A DNA stretch of 64,000 bases from Mesorhizobium_G sp049840935 (GCA_049840935.1 JASGJA010000029.1:65977-129976); one strand, 5' to 3'; positions 45,228 to 54,703 are shown, numbered from the stretch's first letter. Notes: generated from the letters alone by a model not told the origin. Translations and numbers: made by a program.

Positions 45228-46737
45228 TCAATCTTCTTCCACGAACACTTCGTCGCGCTTTTTGCGAACACTCGGCAGAAGTACCACCACCAGCACGATC
45301 ACAGCGAGCGCCAGCAATATTGCGCTGATGGGGCGTGTCGCGAATGTCGACGGATCGCCGCGCGACAGGATCATTGCGCGTCGCAGGTTTTCTTCCAGCA
45401 GCGGCCCAAGCACGAAGCCGAGCAGCAGCGGCGCCGGTTCGCAGCGCATCTTCTGCAGCATGTAGCCAAGCAGGCCGAAGAACGCGACTGCGAACAGGTC
45501 GTAAACGTTCGAATTGACGCTGTAAACGCCGATGGAACAGAACGCCATGATGATCGGGAACAGTACGTAATAGGGCACCGTCAGCAGTTTCACCCACAGG
45601 CCGATCAGCGGCAGGTTGAGGATGATGAGCAGCAGATTGCCGATCCACATTGACGCGATGATGCCCCAGAACAGCGCGGGCTGTTCTGTCGCGACATTCG
45701 GGCCAGGGACGATGCCCTGAATAATCATCGCGCCAATCATCAGCGCCATGACGGGGTTGGCGGGAATGCCCAGCGTCAGCATTGGAATGAACGATGTCTG
45801 TGCGCCTGCATTGTTTGCCGATTCTGGACCCGCAACGCCAGCAATTGCGCCGCGCCCAAACTCCTGCGGGTTTTTCGAAACACGCTTCTCCACCGTGTAG
45901 GACGCGAACGACGCGAGGATTGCACCGCCGCCTGGCAAAATGCCGAGTGCTGAGCCGATAGCGGTGCCGCGCAGAATTGGCGCAAACATCTCCTTGAAGT
46001 CTTCGCGCGTAGGCATCAGGCCGGTTACTTTACTGACAAGTACCTCGCGTGTGCGTTCGTTTTCGAGGTTGCGCAGGATTTCCGCAATGCCGAAAACACC
46101 CACCGCCAAGGCCACGAAATTCAGGCCGTCCGCGTATTCATTTATGCCAAGCGTGAAACGTGGCGTGCCCGAAATAACGTCGGTGCCAACCAGACCGAGC
46201 AACAGGCCGAGCGCGACCATTGCCAGCGCCTTCACCACCGAGCCGCTAGCGAGTGCGATGGAGGAAACGAGGCCGACGATCATCAGCGAGAAATACTCCG
46301 CTGCGCCAAACTGCAACGCGATGGAGGTCAGCGGCGGTGCGAAGATCGCGACGAGAAAAGTCGAGACGGTACCTGCGAAGAAAGAGCCAATCGCGGCGAC
46401 TGCCAATGCAACACCGGCGCGGCCTTTGCGCGCCATCTGGTAGCCGTCAATGGCCGTCACTGCCGATGAAGATTTCTCCGGGCATGTTGATCAGGATTGC
46501 AGTTGTGGAGCCGCCGTACTGGGCGCCGTAATAGATGCCTGCGAGCATAATTAGCGAGGAAACCGGATCACCGATCTGGAATGTGATGGGCAGCAGCATC
46601 GCGATTGTCGCGGTCGCGCCAATACCCGGAAGCACACCGATCAGGGTGCCGAGCAGCACGCCGATCAGGCAGAATCCCATATTATAAAACGTGGTTGCGG
46701 TGGCAAAGCCGAGCGCGAGATTGTTAAAGAGTTCCAT
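45228..46737 (-). CDS. tctA: Tripartite tricarboxylate transporter large permease TctA (one frameshift)
   Basis: The large, about 12-helix membrane subunit of a TTT-family secondary transporter, which works with TctB and the periplasmic binding protein TctC. The N-terminal part shows GVLLGTLIGVLPGIGATATIAMLLP and YYGAQYGGSTTAILINMPGE, the family signature. The rest (AVTAIDGYQMARKGRAG to LLPSVRKKRDEVFVEED) is in another frame. Dropping one A from the AAA at 46473-46475 joins MPGE to SSSAVTAIDGYQ, the expected sequence. The substrate cannot be read from sequence: citrate, other carboxylates or amino-acid derivatives are all possible. It is the last gene of tctC-tctB-tctA and ends in a terminator. 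Confidence 0.93.
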
Positions 46738-46746
46738 TGTCGCGCC

Positions 46747-47208
46747 TCACAGTCCGAGCCAAGGGGCAAACGCCTGATAGGGCAAACCGAGGCCCCACAG
46801 GAACACGACATAGGAGAACACCGTCACGCACACGGACAGCACAACCGCAGCCACGACCGACATTTTATGGCTGGCAAATGATGCGACGAGCGCTGCAATG
46901 AAAATGGCCGGAACGAAACCGAGGCTGCGCACCGTCAGGCCGAAGATGATGGGCGCAGGCAAGATGAAGGCCATGCCGCGCCAGGCGATAGCGCCCAGCG
47001 GTTCGCCCTCAACACGCGTTGCCTGAACGAGAATGACCACGCCAAGCACGATCAGAATTATCGAGAGCGCCAGCGGAAAAAATCCCGGCCCCATGCGGAA
47101 GGTCGAGCCTATCTCCATGGAAAGGGACTGAACGGCGAAGAAAATGCCAACGGCCGCGAGCAATGCACCGCATGCGAGATTGGTCTTGTCGAACGTAAAG
47201 GAATTCAT
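46747..47208 (-). CDS. tctB: Tripartite tricarboxylate transporter small subunit TctB
   Basis: A 153-residue membrane protein with four hydrophobic helices (for example GALLAAVGIFFAVQSL and FFPLALSIILIVLGVVILV). The conserved TctB signature FRMGPGFFPLAL lies after helix 1. It lies 9 bases upstream of tctA, so it is cotranslated with it. It is separated from tctC by a hairpin. Confidence 0.92.
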   Translation of the reverse strand: MNSFTFDKTNLACGALLAAVGIFFAVQSLSMEIGSTFRMGPGFFPLALSIILIVLGVVILVQATRVEGEPLGAIAWRGMAFILPAPIIFGLTVRSLGFVPAIFIAALVASFASHKMSVVAAVVLSVCVTVFSYVVFLWGLGLPYQAFAPWLGL

Positions 47209-47260
47209 GGCTTCCCCCGTTTAGGCGCGACCTTAAAAGGCCGTTCGCACTTGGTCTGGA

Positions 47261-47290
47261 AAAGGGGTGGGGCGCCGGTAATGGCGCCCC
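47261..47290 (-). terminator. Attenuator-like hairpin between tctC and tctB
   Basis: A perfect 8-bp GC-only stem (47269-47276 with 47283-47290, 6-base loop) lies just after tctC. On the minus strand it is followed by ACCCCTTTTCC. It probably stops part of the transcription or protects the tctC mRNA end, so that more binding protein than permease is made, as in many binding-protein operons. Confidence 0.65.
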
Positions 47291-47298
47291 AAGCTCAA

Positions 47299-48276
47299 TC
47301 AGTCAGCGTACTGGCCAGCAGCCTCGATAATCGGCTTCCAGCGCGTTATTTCGCTTTCAAGCTTTGCCTTTAGCGCCGCCGGAGTAGCGTCCGCATCCGA
47401 AGAAGGCTTGGTGCCAAGTTCAGCAAACCGCGCAACCACGTTCGGGTCTTTGAGCGCTACCTGAAGTGATTTCGACAGACGATCATTGATCTCCGCCGGG
47501 GTGCCCTTCGGGGTGTAGATGCCATGCCAGATGGCCACCTGCATGCCCGGCAGACCGGCTTCATCGGTGGTCGGTACGTCCGGCAACACGTCGAGCCGGG
47601 CAGGGGTCGTCACGGCATAAGCCTTGATCGTTCCGCCGACAATCTGCTTGGTCGTGTTGGTGGTCTGGTCGCACATAATGTCGACCTGTCCGCCCAGAAG
47701 GTCGGTCATCGCCGGACCGGTTCCCTTGTAAGGAACGGTCACGAGCGGCGTGCCGATTGCGGACATGAACAGCATGCCGCAAAGATGCGATGCCGCACCT
47801 ACGCCAGCGTTGGCCACCGTCACTGTGTCCTTGTTTGTCTTGGCGTATTCGACAAGGCTTTTGAGGTCTGTGGGCTCCAGATCCTTGCGCGCGACGATTG
47901 TCATCGGCACTTCGGTAACGAGGCCGACATAGTCAAACGCGTTCAGCGTGTCATAAGCAAGCTTACGATACAGCGTGGCACTGGTCGCCATGCCTATGTG
48001 GTGCAGCAACATCGTGTAGCCATCAGCGTCCGAGCTTGCCACGCGGCCTGCGCCGAGCGTGCCGCCTGCGCCGCCTACATTTTCTACGACGACCTGCTGA
48101 CCGAGGTCTTTGGACATGGATTCCGCGACGAGGCGCGCAACAGTGTCCGTCGGGCCACCGGCTGCGAACGGAACGACCATTGTGATGGTGCGGCTTGGGT
48201 AGTCTTGTGCCTGCGCGGTAAATGCCGTCAGTGCAATAGCCGCAGCAAGGCCGAGTGAGGCCAAAATCTTGTTCAT
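47299..48276 (-). CDS. tctC: Tripartite tricarboxylate transporter substrate-binding protein TctC
   Basis: A 325-residue periplasmic binding protein of the Bug/TctC family. A signal peptide (GLAAAIALTAFTAQAQ) is followed by DYPSRTITMVVPFAAGGPTD, the family hallmark loop that contacts the ligand carboxylate. The segment PYKGTGPAMTDLLGGQVDIM is also typical. The ATG at 48276 has GGGAGGAA just upstream, so the longer frame to 48309 is rejected. It is the first gene of the transporter operon and lies downstream of a DctB/DctD-like system on the same strand. Confidence 0.94.
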   Translation of the reverse strand: MNKILASLGLAAAIALTAFTAQAQDYPSRTITMVVPFAAGGPTDTVARLVAESMSKDLGQQVVVENVGGAGGTLGAGRVASSDADGYTMLLHHIGMATSATLYRKLAYDTLNAFDYVGLVTEVPMTIVARKDLEPTDLKSLVEYAKTNKDTVTVANAGVGAASHLCGMLFMSAIGTPLVTVPYKGTGPAMTDLLGGQVDIMCDQTTNTTKQIVGGTIKAYAVTTPARLDVLPDVPTTDEAGLPGMQVAIWHGIYTPKGTPAEINDRLSKSLQVALKDPNVVARFAELGTKPSSDADATPAALKAKLESEITRWKPIIEAAGQYAD

Positions 48277-48410
48277 GAATTTCCTCCCGATACTCAAAAT
48301 TCCACGCATGATTCAAAGACCAAACGTGGCTGCAAAATTATTTCTTTAAATTCGCGCTAAACAACCGTTCAAGGTCAGATTAGGCCGCCGAATGCGAAGC
48401 CAATTCGCAA

Positions 48411-48465
48411 AAATGGGTAAATTGGGTGACAGTTGGCGTGCTGATGTGTGAGATTCTACCCATTT
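48411..48465. promoter_or_regulatory. Inverted repeat between the response regulator gene and tctC
   Basis: AAATGGGTA at 48411-48419 and TACCCATTT at 48457-48465 form a perfect 9-bp inverted repeat spaced 37 bases apart. It spans the regulator stop codon and the start of the 179-base tctC upstream region. It could be an enhancer site for the sigma-54-type regulator or a long-loop terminator. I could not find a convincing -24/-12 promoter beside it. Confidence 0.35.
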
Positions 48466-49814
48466 GAACCGCTGCCGTCGCCGTCGTGAGCGTCCAGCTC
48501 GTATTTCACCATCTTGTCGTAGAGTGTCTTGCGAGAGATTCCCAAGGCCTCGTAAACGCTCTTCAGCCTACCGCTGTTTCGTGCCAGTTCCTGAGCGATG
48601 ATGTGCCGCTCGAATGCAGCCACCCGATCCGCCAGCTTGCCCGACGTTGCGTTTTCGGAGGCTTGCGTTTCGTTTTCCGTGTGGTCCAGCCCAAGCAGAT
48701 GCCGGTCGGCGGCGTTGCGCAGCTCGCGAACATTTCCGGGCCATTCGCGCCGCGCAAGCGAAGCAAGCAGCGCATGCGGCACGGCCGGTTCGTCGCGACG
48801 ATAGCGTCCCGCTGCCTCTCGCAACAATTGCAGAAACAGCAGCGGAATGTCCTCCCGTCGCGCGGCGAGCGATGGCACTTTCAACGTGATGACATTAAGC
48901 CGGTAGAGCAGGTCGGCGCGGAAGCGCCCCGCTTCAACTTCCTTTTCCAAGTCCACCTTGCTCAGTGCGACAAACCGCGCATCCAGCGGTATTGGCTCGT
49001 TTGAGCCCAGTCGCGTTATCACCCGCTCCTGTATTACGCGCAGCAGCTTGGCTTGGAGGTTTAACGGCATGGAGGCGATTTCATCCAGCAGGATGGTGCC
49101 GCCGCGTGCATGCTCAAACTTGCCATAGCGCGGGCGCAGAGCGCCGGGGAACGCGCCCGCCTCATGGCCGAAAAGTTCACTCTCGATCAGATCGACGGGC
49201 AGGGCGGCGCAGTTGATTGCGACGAAGGGACGTGAGGCTCGACCGCTCAAATCATGTACAGCGCGCGCCACGACCTCCTTGCCGACGCCCGTGTCACCCA
49301 CGATCAGCATGTCAGCATCGGTGCCCGCTGCCGCGCGGGTCATGTAGCGTAGGTCGATCATCGCCTGCGTGCGTCCCGGCAGTCGCGTTTCCAGATCGTC
49401 GCGCTGGCCAGCGGCGGCACGCAGCGCGCGATTTTCCAGCACCAGTTGGCGGCGATCCATCGCACGCGCCGACATTTCGGCAAGGTGCCGGGTGTTGAAG
49501 GGCTTTTCGATGAAATCATAAGCGCCTTCGCGCATAGCTCTAACGGCAAGCTGAACATCGCCGTGACCCGTCACCAGAATGACTGGAATATCGGGATCGA
49601 TCTCGCGAATGCGCTCCATCAGCGTCATGCCGTCCATGCCGGGCATCCGAATGTCAGAGATAACTACACCATTGAATCCGGGCGTTACGAACTCCAGCGC
49701 TTCCTCTGCGTTAGCGCATTCCTCAACCCGCAAACCTTCCAGATCGAGCGCTTGCCGAGTGGAGCGTCGCAACTCGTCCTCATCGTCAACCAGCAGCACC
49801 AACGAAGGCATCAT
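48456..49814 (-). CDS. Sigma-54-interacting response regulator (DctD-like)
   Basis: A 452-residue NtrC-family activator. The receiver domain has LLVDDEDE and the phosphoacceptor Asp in VISDIRMPG. The AAA+ domain has Walker A GDTGVGKE and Walker B GGTILLDE. The C-terminal Fis-type helix-turn-helix ends GISRKTLYDKMVKYELD. The loop that normally reads GAFTGA to contact sigma-54 is GAFPGA here (Pro codon at 49146-49148). I believe some natural DctD-like regulators have this too. It overlaps the sensor kinase stop by 4 bases and lies directly upstream of tctC, which it probably activates. Confidence 0.9.
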   Translation of the reverse strand: MMPSLVLLVDDEDELRRSTRQALDLEGLRVEECANAEEALEFVTPGFNGVVISDIRMPGMDGMTLMERIREIDPDIPVILVTGHGDVQLAVRAMREGAYDFIEKPFNTRHLAEMSARAMDRRQLVLENRALRAAAGQRDDLETRLPGRTQAMIDLRYMTRAAAGTDADMLIVGDTGVGKEVVARAVHDLSGRASRPFVAINCAALPVDLIESELFGHEAGAFPGALRPRYGKFEHARGGTILLDEIASMPLNLQAKLLRVIQERVITRLGSNEPIPLDARFVALSKVDLEKEVEAGRFRADLLYRLNVITLKVPSLAARREDIPLLFLQLLREAAGRYRRDEPAVPHALLASLARREWPGNVRELRNAADRHLLGLDHTENETQASENATSGKLADRVAAFERHIIAQELARNSGRLKSVYEALGISRKTLYDKMVKYELDAHDGDGSGSNG

Positions 49815-51661
49815 TCTGCGGCCTCTTTGTGCTGCATCCGTGCCGCATCCAATTCGAGCGTGAACAACGCACCGCCGTCTGGATGATTTTCTACGGTAAG
49901 TTGCCCACCAAAGTCTTTGATAATATTATATGAAATTGACAATCCAAGGCCAAGCCCCTTGCCGACTCCCTTGGTCGAATAGAAAGGATCAAAAATCCTG
50001 TCGCGTATTGCTTCGGCCACGCCGGGACCATTGTCGCGCACGGATAAGAGCACTTTTGACCCCTTACGCTGCGCACTTACGGTCACGTTGCGCTCGGCTC
50101 TGCCTTCCAACGCATCAGCCGCGTTGCTAATCAGATTTACCAGCACCTGCTGCAACCGAACTGCACCGGCACGTACCGCGAGCGTCGGCGGATCGATCCG
50201 TGTTTCAAGCGCTACGCCCGCCGATTTCAGACGCGGCGTGACTATTTCAACCGTGTCGTTGATCACTTCTTGCAGCAGCACTGGTCCGAGCTTCTGGTTC
50301 GGCTCGCGTGCGAAATTGCGCAGATGGCGGCTGATGGTTGCCATTCGGTCGGCGAGGCTGGAAATGCGCAGGAGATTGTCTCGTGCATCCGCACTCCGGT
50401 CCCTGTCGATCAAGGTCGCACCGTTCTCCGCGTAGGTTTTCACCGCCGCAAGTGGCTGGTTAAACTCATGCGAAAGCGCTGCCGACATCTGCCCAAGCGC
50501 GGCAAGCTTTCCTGCCTGAACAAGATCAGATTGTGTCTGACGCAACTGCACTTCCGTCGCCCTGCGCTCCGTCACCTCGGTTTCCAACCGTTGATTGACG
50601 GCGGCGAGGTCTGCGGTGCGCTCCTCCACGCGTCGCTCAAGCTCTTCCTGCGCGGCGCGCTGTATGCGCAGGCGTTCCGCCAACTGCGCGCGTCGTTGCA
50701 GCACGAATGCCGTCGCAAGTCCTGCCAGCAATACCAGCAACACTGCTGTAATCACGCCTGTCAGCGCTTGTGCACGCGCGGCGCGCGTATCCATCAAAAC
50801 GCTTACGGTCCAGCCTGCCTCCGGCATTTCCTTGGATTCGACCAGGAATTCCCGGTCAGTCCCGTTGCCGCGGATGCGGATCACATCGCGGCCATCTTCG
50901 CTAACCTGATGGGTAATCGGTAGTTCACGCAGCGGCGTATCGGCATAGCGTCGCCAGCCGCGCATTTGCGATAGGCGCTCCTCGGTCAGCGGCAGCATTC
51001 CCGCATACTGCCATTCCTTACGGCTTGTCATGAACACGATGCCTTGCGGGTCCGTCACCGTGATTTCGTAGTCACCGCTCGCCCAAGAGGCCTCGATGTC
51101 ATCCAGATCGACCTTGAACACGACGACACCGCGAATTGCGCCGCCGTCTCGCACGGGTGATGAAAAGTAATAGCCACGCTTGAGCGAGGTCGTGCCGAGT
51201 GCGAAAAACCGTCCCGGCACGCCCTTCATTGCGTCCTGATAGTAGGGCCGGTAGCTGAAATTCTCGCCGACGAAACTCAAATCCGTATCATAGTTGCTGG
51301 CGACTATTGTCGTGCCGTCCGGCGTCATCACATAGATGTCCGAGGACTTCAGCAACGCATTGATTTTTTTGAGATAAGCATTCGCCTCGTCGCGAAGCTG
51401 CGCGTTGTCCGGGTCGCGCACCAATTCGCGGATCATATCGTGGTCTGCGATCAGCGCAGGTAGCGGTTCAAACCTGTTGAGATGTCCTTGCAGCGCTGCC
51501 ACTGCCAAGCCAAGTGTGGTTTGGCCGCGCTGTGCCGTCTGCGCCAGATAGGTACGCGTTGCGAATGTGCTGCCAAACAGAGCGATGGCCAGCGCAAGGC
51601 CCGCAAAAAACGTTGCGACCCAAATCCAGCGCTGACCCCTTATCGACTCGCGTAGCGAAAT
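49811..51661 (-). CDS. Sensor histidine kinase (DctB-like), non-canonical start
   Basis: A membrane sensor kinase of about 616 residues. A first helix (TFFAGLALAIALFGSTFA) precedes a periplasmic dCache-type domain (about residues 70-300, with SSDIYVMTPDGTTIVASNYD and SYRPYYQDAMKG), a second helix (GVITAVLLVLLAGLATAFVL), a coiled coil, then the HisKA and ATPase domains. The phosphorylated His is in LSHEFNQPLAAVKTY. The N box NLISNAADAL and GKGLGLGLS are intact. No ATG, GTG or TTG lies before the first helix; the first usable one is a TTG at 51508, which would lose that helix. An in-frame ATT at 51661 sits 8 bases after GGGAGG. Either it is a rare ATT start or a base is wrong here. Confidence 0.88.
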   Translation of the reverse strand: MSLRESIRGQRWIWVATFFAGLALAIALFGSTFATRTYLAQTAQRGQTTLGLAVAALQGHLNRFEPLPALIADHDMIRELVRDPDNAQLRDEANAYLKKINALLKSSDIYVMTPDGTTIVASNYDTDLSFVGENFSYRPYYQDAMKGVPGRFFALGTTSLKRGYYFSSPVRDGGAIRGVVVFKVDLDDIEASWASGDYEITVTDPQGIVFMTSRKEWQYAGMLPLTEERLSQMRGWRRYADTPLRELPITHQVSEDGRDVIRIRGNGTDREFLVESKEMPEAGWTVSVLMDTRAARAQALTGVITAVLLVLLAGLATAFVLQRRAQLAERLRIQRAAQEELERRVEERTADLAAVNQRLETEVTERRATEVQLRQTQSDLVQAGKLAALGQMSAALSHEFNQPLAAVKTYAENGATLIDRDRSADARDNLLRISSLADRMATISRHLRNFAREPNQKLGPVLLQEVINDTVEIVTPRLKSAGVALETRIDPPTLAVRAGAVRLQQVLVNLISNAADALEGRAERNVTVSAQRKGSKVLLSVRDNGPGVAEAIRDRIFDPFYSTKGVGKGLGLGLSISYNIIKDFGGQLTVENHPDGGALFTLELDAARMQHKEAAE

Positions 51662-51688
51662 GCGTAAATCCTCCCGCTTTTACGGCAG

Positions 51689-52451
51689 CTAAAATGCGCT
51701 GACATATAAGCCGCCATCAACCGGAATGTTTTGTCCGGTCAGATAACCTGCATGAGCAGAGCAGAAGAAGGCGCAAATTTTGCCAAATTCCTCCGCCGTG
51801 CCGAGCCGCTTTGCCGGAATGTCTGCCGCCAGCCGCGCCTTTTGCTCGGCCTCATCAAGGTCGGCCTTGAAAGCGCCGCACAACCGATCCGTATCGAGCT
51901 TGCCGGGCAGTAGATTGTTGATCGTCACGTTGCGAGACGCGACGGTGCGCGCTACGCCAGCCATAAACGACGTCAGGCCCGCTCGCGCACCGGAGGAAAG
52001 GTCAAGCCCCGGTATCGGTACATAAACGGAAAGCGACGTGATGTTGACGATGCGCCCAAAACCGCGCTCCGCCATGCCGTCCAGCACCGCCTTGGTCATT
52101 TCGATTGGCGTGACCATGTTTTGAGTCACGCCTGCCAGAAATTGCGTCGCGGTCCAGTTCACGAAAATCGCGGCGTGGCGGCCCGCCATTATTGTTGACC
52201 AGAATATCCGGCTCCGCAAAAACAGAGAGCAATTCGCTCTGACAGCCATGATCGGAAACGTCGCCCGCAATCTCCGTAACGGAAACGCCGAAATCGCGTA
52301 GCTGTCGCGCAGTTTCCGCCAGGATCTGCGCATTGCGTCCATTCACGGCCAGGTCACAGCCTGCTTCGGCCAGCGCCATCGCGCAGCCTTTGCCCAATCC
52401 TTTACTGGATGCGCAAACGATTGCCTTACGGCCTCGAATTCCAAGGTCCAT
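51689..52451 (-). CDS. SDR-family oxidoreductase (one frameshift)
   Basis: A short-chain dehydrogenase of about 253 residues. The cofactor loop CASSKGLGKGCA near residue 15 is followed by GDVSD and the NNNGGPPRRDF region. The frame then shifts within about 52143-52152 (one extra base on a GC-rich stretch), and the second half continues LAGVTQNMVTPIEMTKAV, the catalytic Ser region ITSLSVYVPIPG and the closing GQNIPVDGGLYVSAF. The usual catalytic YxxxK is not obvious: the stretch after ITSLSVYVPIPGLDLSSGARAG lacks the Lys at the expected spacing. This is seen in a subgroup of SDRs. The start (MDLGIRGRKAIVC) is at 52451. It lies 14 bases after the epimerase gene, so the two are cotranscribed. 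Confidence 0.85.
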
Positions 52452-52465
52452 GTAAAATCCTTCCT

Positions 52466-53449
52466 TCAGCCCCACAGTGTGGGTTCTGGTGGAGATACGG
52501 TCGAGCCATCGTATCGCAGTGCAGGGATGCGGTCACGCGCAAGCAGCAGCGGCCCGTCCAGATCGACATAGTCCGCTCCCTGTGCCAGCAGCACGGCGGG
52601 AGCCATCGCCAGCGATGAGCCAACCATGCAGCCCACCATTATGCCGAAGCCGTCGCCGCGCGCTGCGTCACGCAGTTTCAGCGCTTCGGTCAGTCCACCC
52701 GCCTTGTCCAGCTTGATATTCACGGCATCATAACGTCCGCGCAGGCTGGCAAGATCGTCAGTCACATGCACGCTTTCATCGGCACAAATCGGCACGATAT
52801 GGTCGACCGTTGCCAGCTTGGAATCCTTGCCAGCGGGTAGGGGCTGTTCAATCAACACCACGCCGCATTCGGCGGCAATCTCCAGATGCTTTTCCAAATT
52901 GTCGTCAGTCCAGCCTTCATTCGCGTCCACGATCAGCCTGGAGTTTGGAGCCGCATTGGCGACGGCGCGCAGTCGCGACGCGTCATCGTCGGTGCCGAGC
53001 TTGATCTTGAGAAGCGGTCGCGACGCATTCTTGCGTGCTTGTTCGGCCATGCTTTCCGCGCTTCCGAGCGAAAGCGTATAGGCAGTTATCAATGACTGCG
53101 GCGTGATCCCGCCGAGCATTTCAACGACGCTCTTGCCCGAAATCTTCGCTTCAAGATCCCACAACGCGCAATCAACCGCATTGCGTGCGCCGCCCGCAGG
53201 CATCGCATTCAGCAGTTCCGCACGCGTCAACCCCCGCGCAATAGTGTCGCCAACCTCTTCAATCTGAATGCGCACTGATTCGAGCGTTTCGCCATATCGC
53301 TTGTATGGAACGCATTCTCCTCGACCTTCTTTTCCCATTTCGGAAATAGTACAAACCAAAACTTCCGCTTCGGTCTTGGAACCACGAGAAATGGTGAAAG
53401 CGCCCGCAATCGGGAAGGTTTCAGCCGTGACGGAAAGGACACGCCCCAT
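52466..53449 (-). CDS. dgcA: Enolase-superfamily dipeptide epimerase / N-acetyl-Glu racemase (DgcA-like)
   Basis: A 327-residue member of the muconate-lactonising subgroup. The catalytic lysine pair is in LLKIKLG and NIKLDKAGG. Metal ligands are in VDANEGW, IEQPLP and CADESVH. The size and the C-terminal DLDGPLLLARDRIPAL fit the Ala-Glu epimerase/DgcA group, which racemises the alpha carbon of L-Ala-D/L-Glu dipeptides or N-acetyl-D-glutamate. Choosing between these needs the active-site specificity residues or a test. The start is the ATG at 53449 (MGRVLSVTAETF); the longer frame to 53683 has no family similarity. It heads the minus-strand run that continues with the SDR, the two-component system and tctCBA. 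Confidence 0.8.
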   Translation of the reverse strand: MGRVLSVTAETFPIAGAFTISRGSKTEAEVLVCTISEMGKEGRGECVPYKRYGETLESVRIQIEEVGDTIARGLTRAELLNAMPAGGARNAVDCALWDLEAKISGKSVVEMLGGITPQSLITAYTLSLGSAESMAEQARKNASRPLLKIKLGTDDDASRLRAVANAAPNSRLIVDANEGWTDDNLEKHLEIAAECGVVLIEQPLPAGKDSKLATVDHIVPICADESVHVTDDLASLRGRYDAVNIKLDKAGGLTEALKLRDAARGDGFGIMVGCMVGSSLAMAPAVLLAQGADYVDLDGPLLLARDRIPALRYDGSTVSPPEPTLWG

Positions 53450-53526
53450 GAATTTGCACTCTGCGAATCGCCAGTTGACCAGCCAGCAAAGTGACATGCT
53501 GCTGTCGTGCCGGTAAGAGGTTGGCG

Positions 53527-54703
53527 ATGTTGACCAAACGCCGCACAAACGCTCCCGGCCGGCCAGAAGACGGTCCGGTCGTTGCCTCCCGGCAAGAGGG
53601 CGGCGTGCTTTCCATCGAACTGTCGGGAATTTGGTCCGACACGCCGTGTTGGCAAGGTGGACGACCAGATGCGCGCACTTCAATCCGCTAAGGGTGTGGA
53701 ACGGGTGGAGATCGATATTTCCGGCATCGGTCGCATCGATACAGCCGGTGCGTGGATCGTGGACCGTCTCACGCAGGCGTTTCGTGAGCGCAAGATACCG
53801 GTTTCCATGTCCGGGGCGGACAAGGACGACACCATCCTGTTGGACGCTGTCGAACCGGCGGCGGAATCAAAAGACGACTCGAAGCCGGAGCCAAAGCCTT
53901 TCATTTTGATCCGCGTGCTGGAGAGCATAGGGCGCTCTGTTTACAGCGTTCGTGATGATGTTCTCGCGTCGCTCTATATTCTCGGCGCGACCATTCGCGG
54001 CGGGCAGATGAAGGCCGGGCGCGGCCAGTCCATCAACTTCACCGCCATTGTGCACCAGATTGATCGGATGGGCGTCGGAGCTATTCCGGTTGTAGTGCTC
54101 ATGTCGGCAATCGTTGGTGCAATCATTGCCCAGCAAGGCGCATTCCAGTTGCGCTATTTCGGCGCTGACATCTTCGTGGTCGATCTGGTCGGCATTCTCG
54201 TTCTGCGCGAACTCGGCGTCCTCATGACTGCAATCATGGTCGCCGGTCGATCCGGCAGCGCAATCACTGCTGAAATCGGCTCCATGAAGATGCGCGAGGA
54301 AGTTGACGCTCTCACCGTCATTGGCCTCAATCCCGTTGGCGTGCTTGTTTTCCCGCGTCTCGTTGCGCTTGTCATTTCGCTGCCGCTGCTCACGGTCATT
54401 GCGAATTTTGCAGCGCTTGGGGGCGCGATATTCGTAAGTTGGGCCTATGTCGATATTCCACCCACGGCATTTATCGATAGATTGCGTGCTGCCATTGATG
54501 TCTCAACCATCGCTGTTGGTCTGGTCAAAGCACCATTCATGGCAATCACAATTGGCATTCTTGCTTCGGTTGAGGGCTTGAAGGTGGGCGGCAGCGCGGA
54601 ATCGCTTGGCCGTCAGGTCACGAGTTCGGTCGTGAAATCCATTTTCGTCGTTGTCATCATGGACGGCTTGTTCGCCATGTTCTTCGCCACAATCAACTTC
54701 TAG
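53527..54703 (+). CDS. mlaE: MlaE-type ABC permease with fused N-terminal STAS domain (one frameshift)
   Basis: The membrane permease of an MCE/Mla phospholipid transporter, about 390 residues. Residues 1-110 form an MlaB-like STAS domain (VLSIELSGIWSD, then RVEIDISGIGRIDTAGAWIVD). The MlaE permease then runs from about RVLESIGRSVYS to FAMFFATINF, with GRSGSAITAEIGSMKMREEVDAL as its hallmark coupling segment. The gene starts at the ATG at 53527 (MLTKRRTNAPGR) after AGAGG. The frame shifts by one base near 53640-53645, between GIWSD and RRVGKVDDQM. Fusion of MlaB to MlaE is known in alphaproteobacteria. It diverges from the epimerase gene, with about 77 bases between. Confidence 0.9.

Noticed and set aside
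53450..53683. Longer N-terminus of the epimerase
   Set aside because: The 78 extra residues overlap the divergent mlaE start and do not resemble the enolase-superfamily capping domain.
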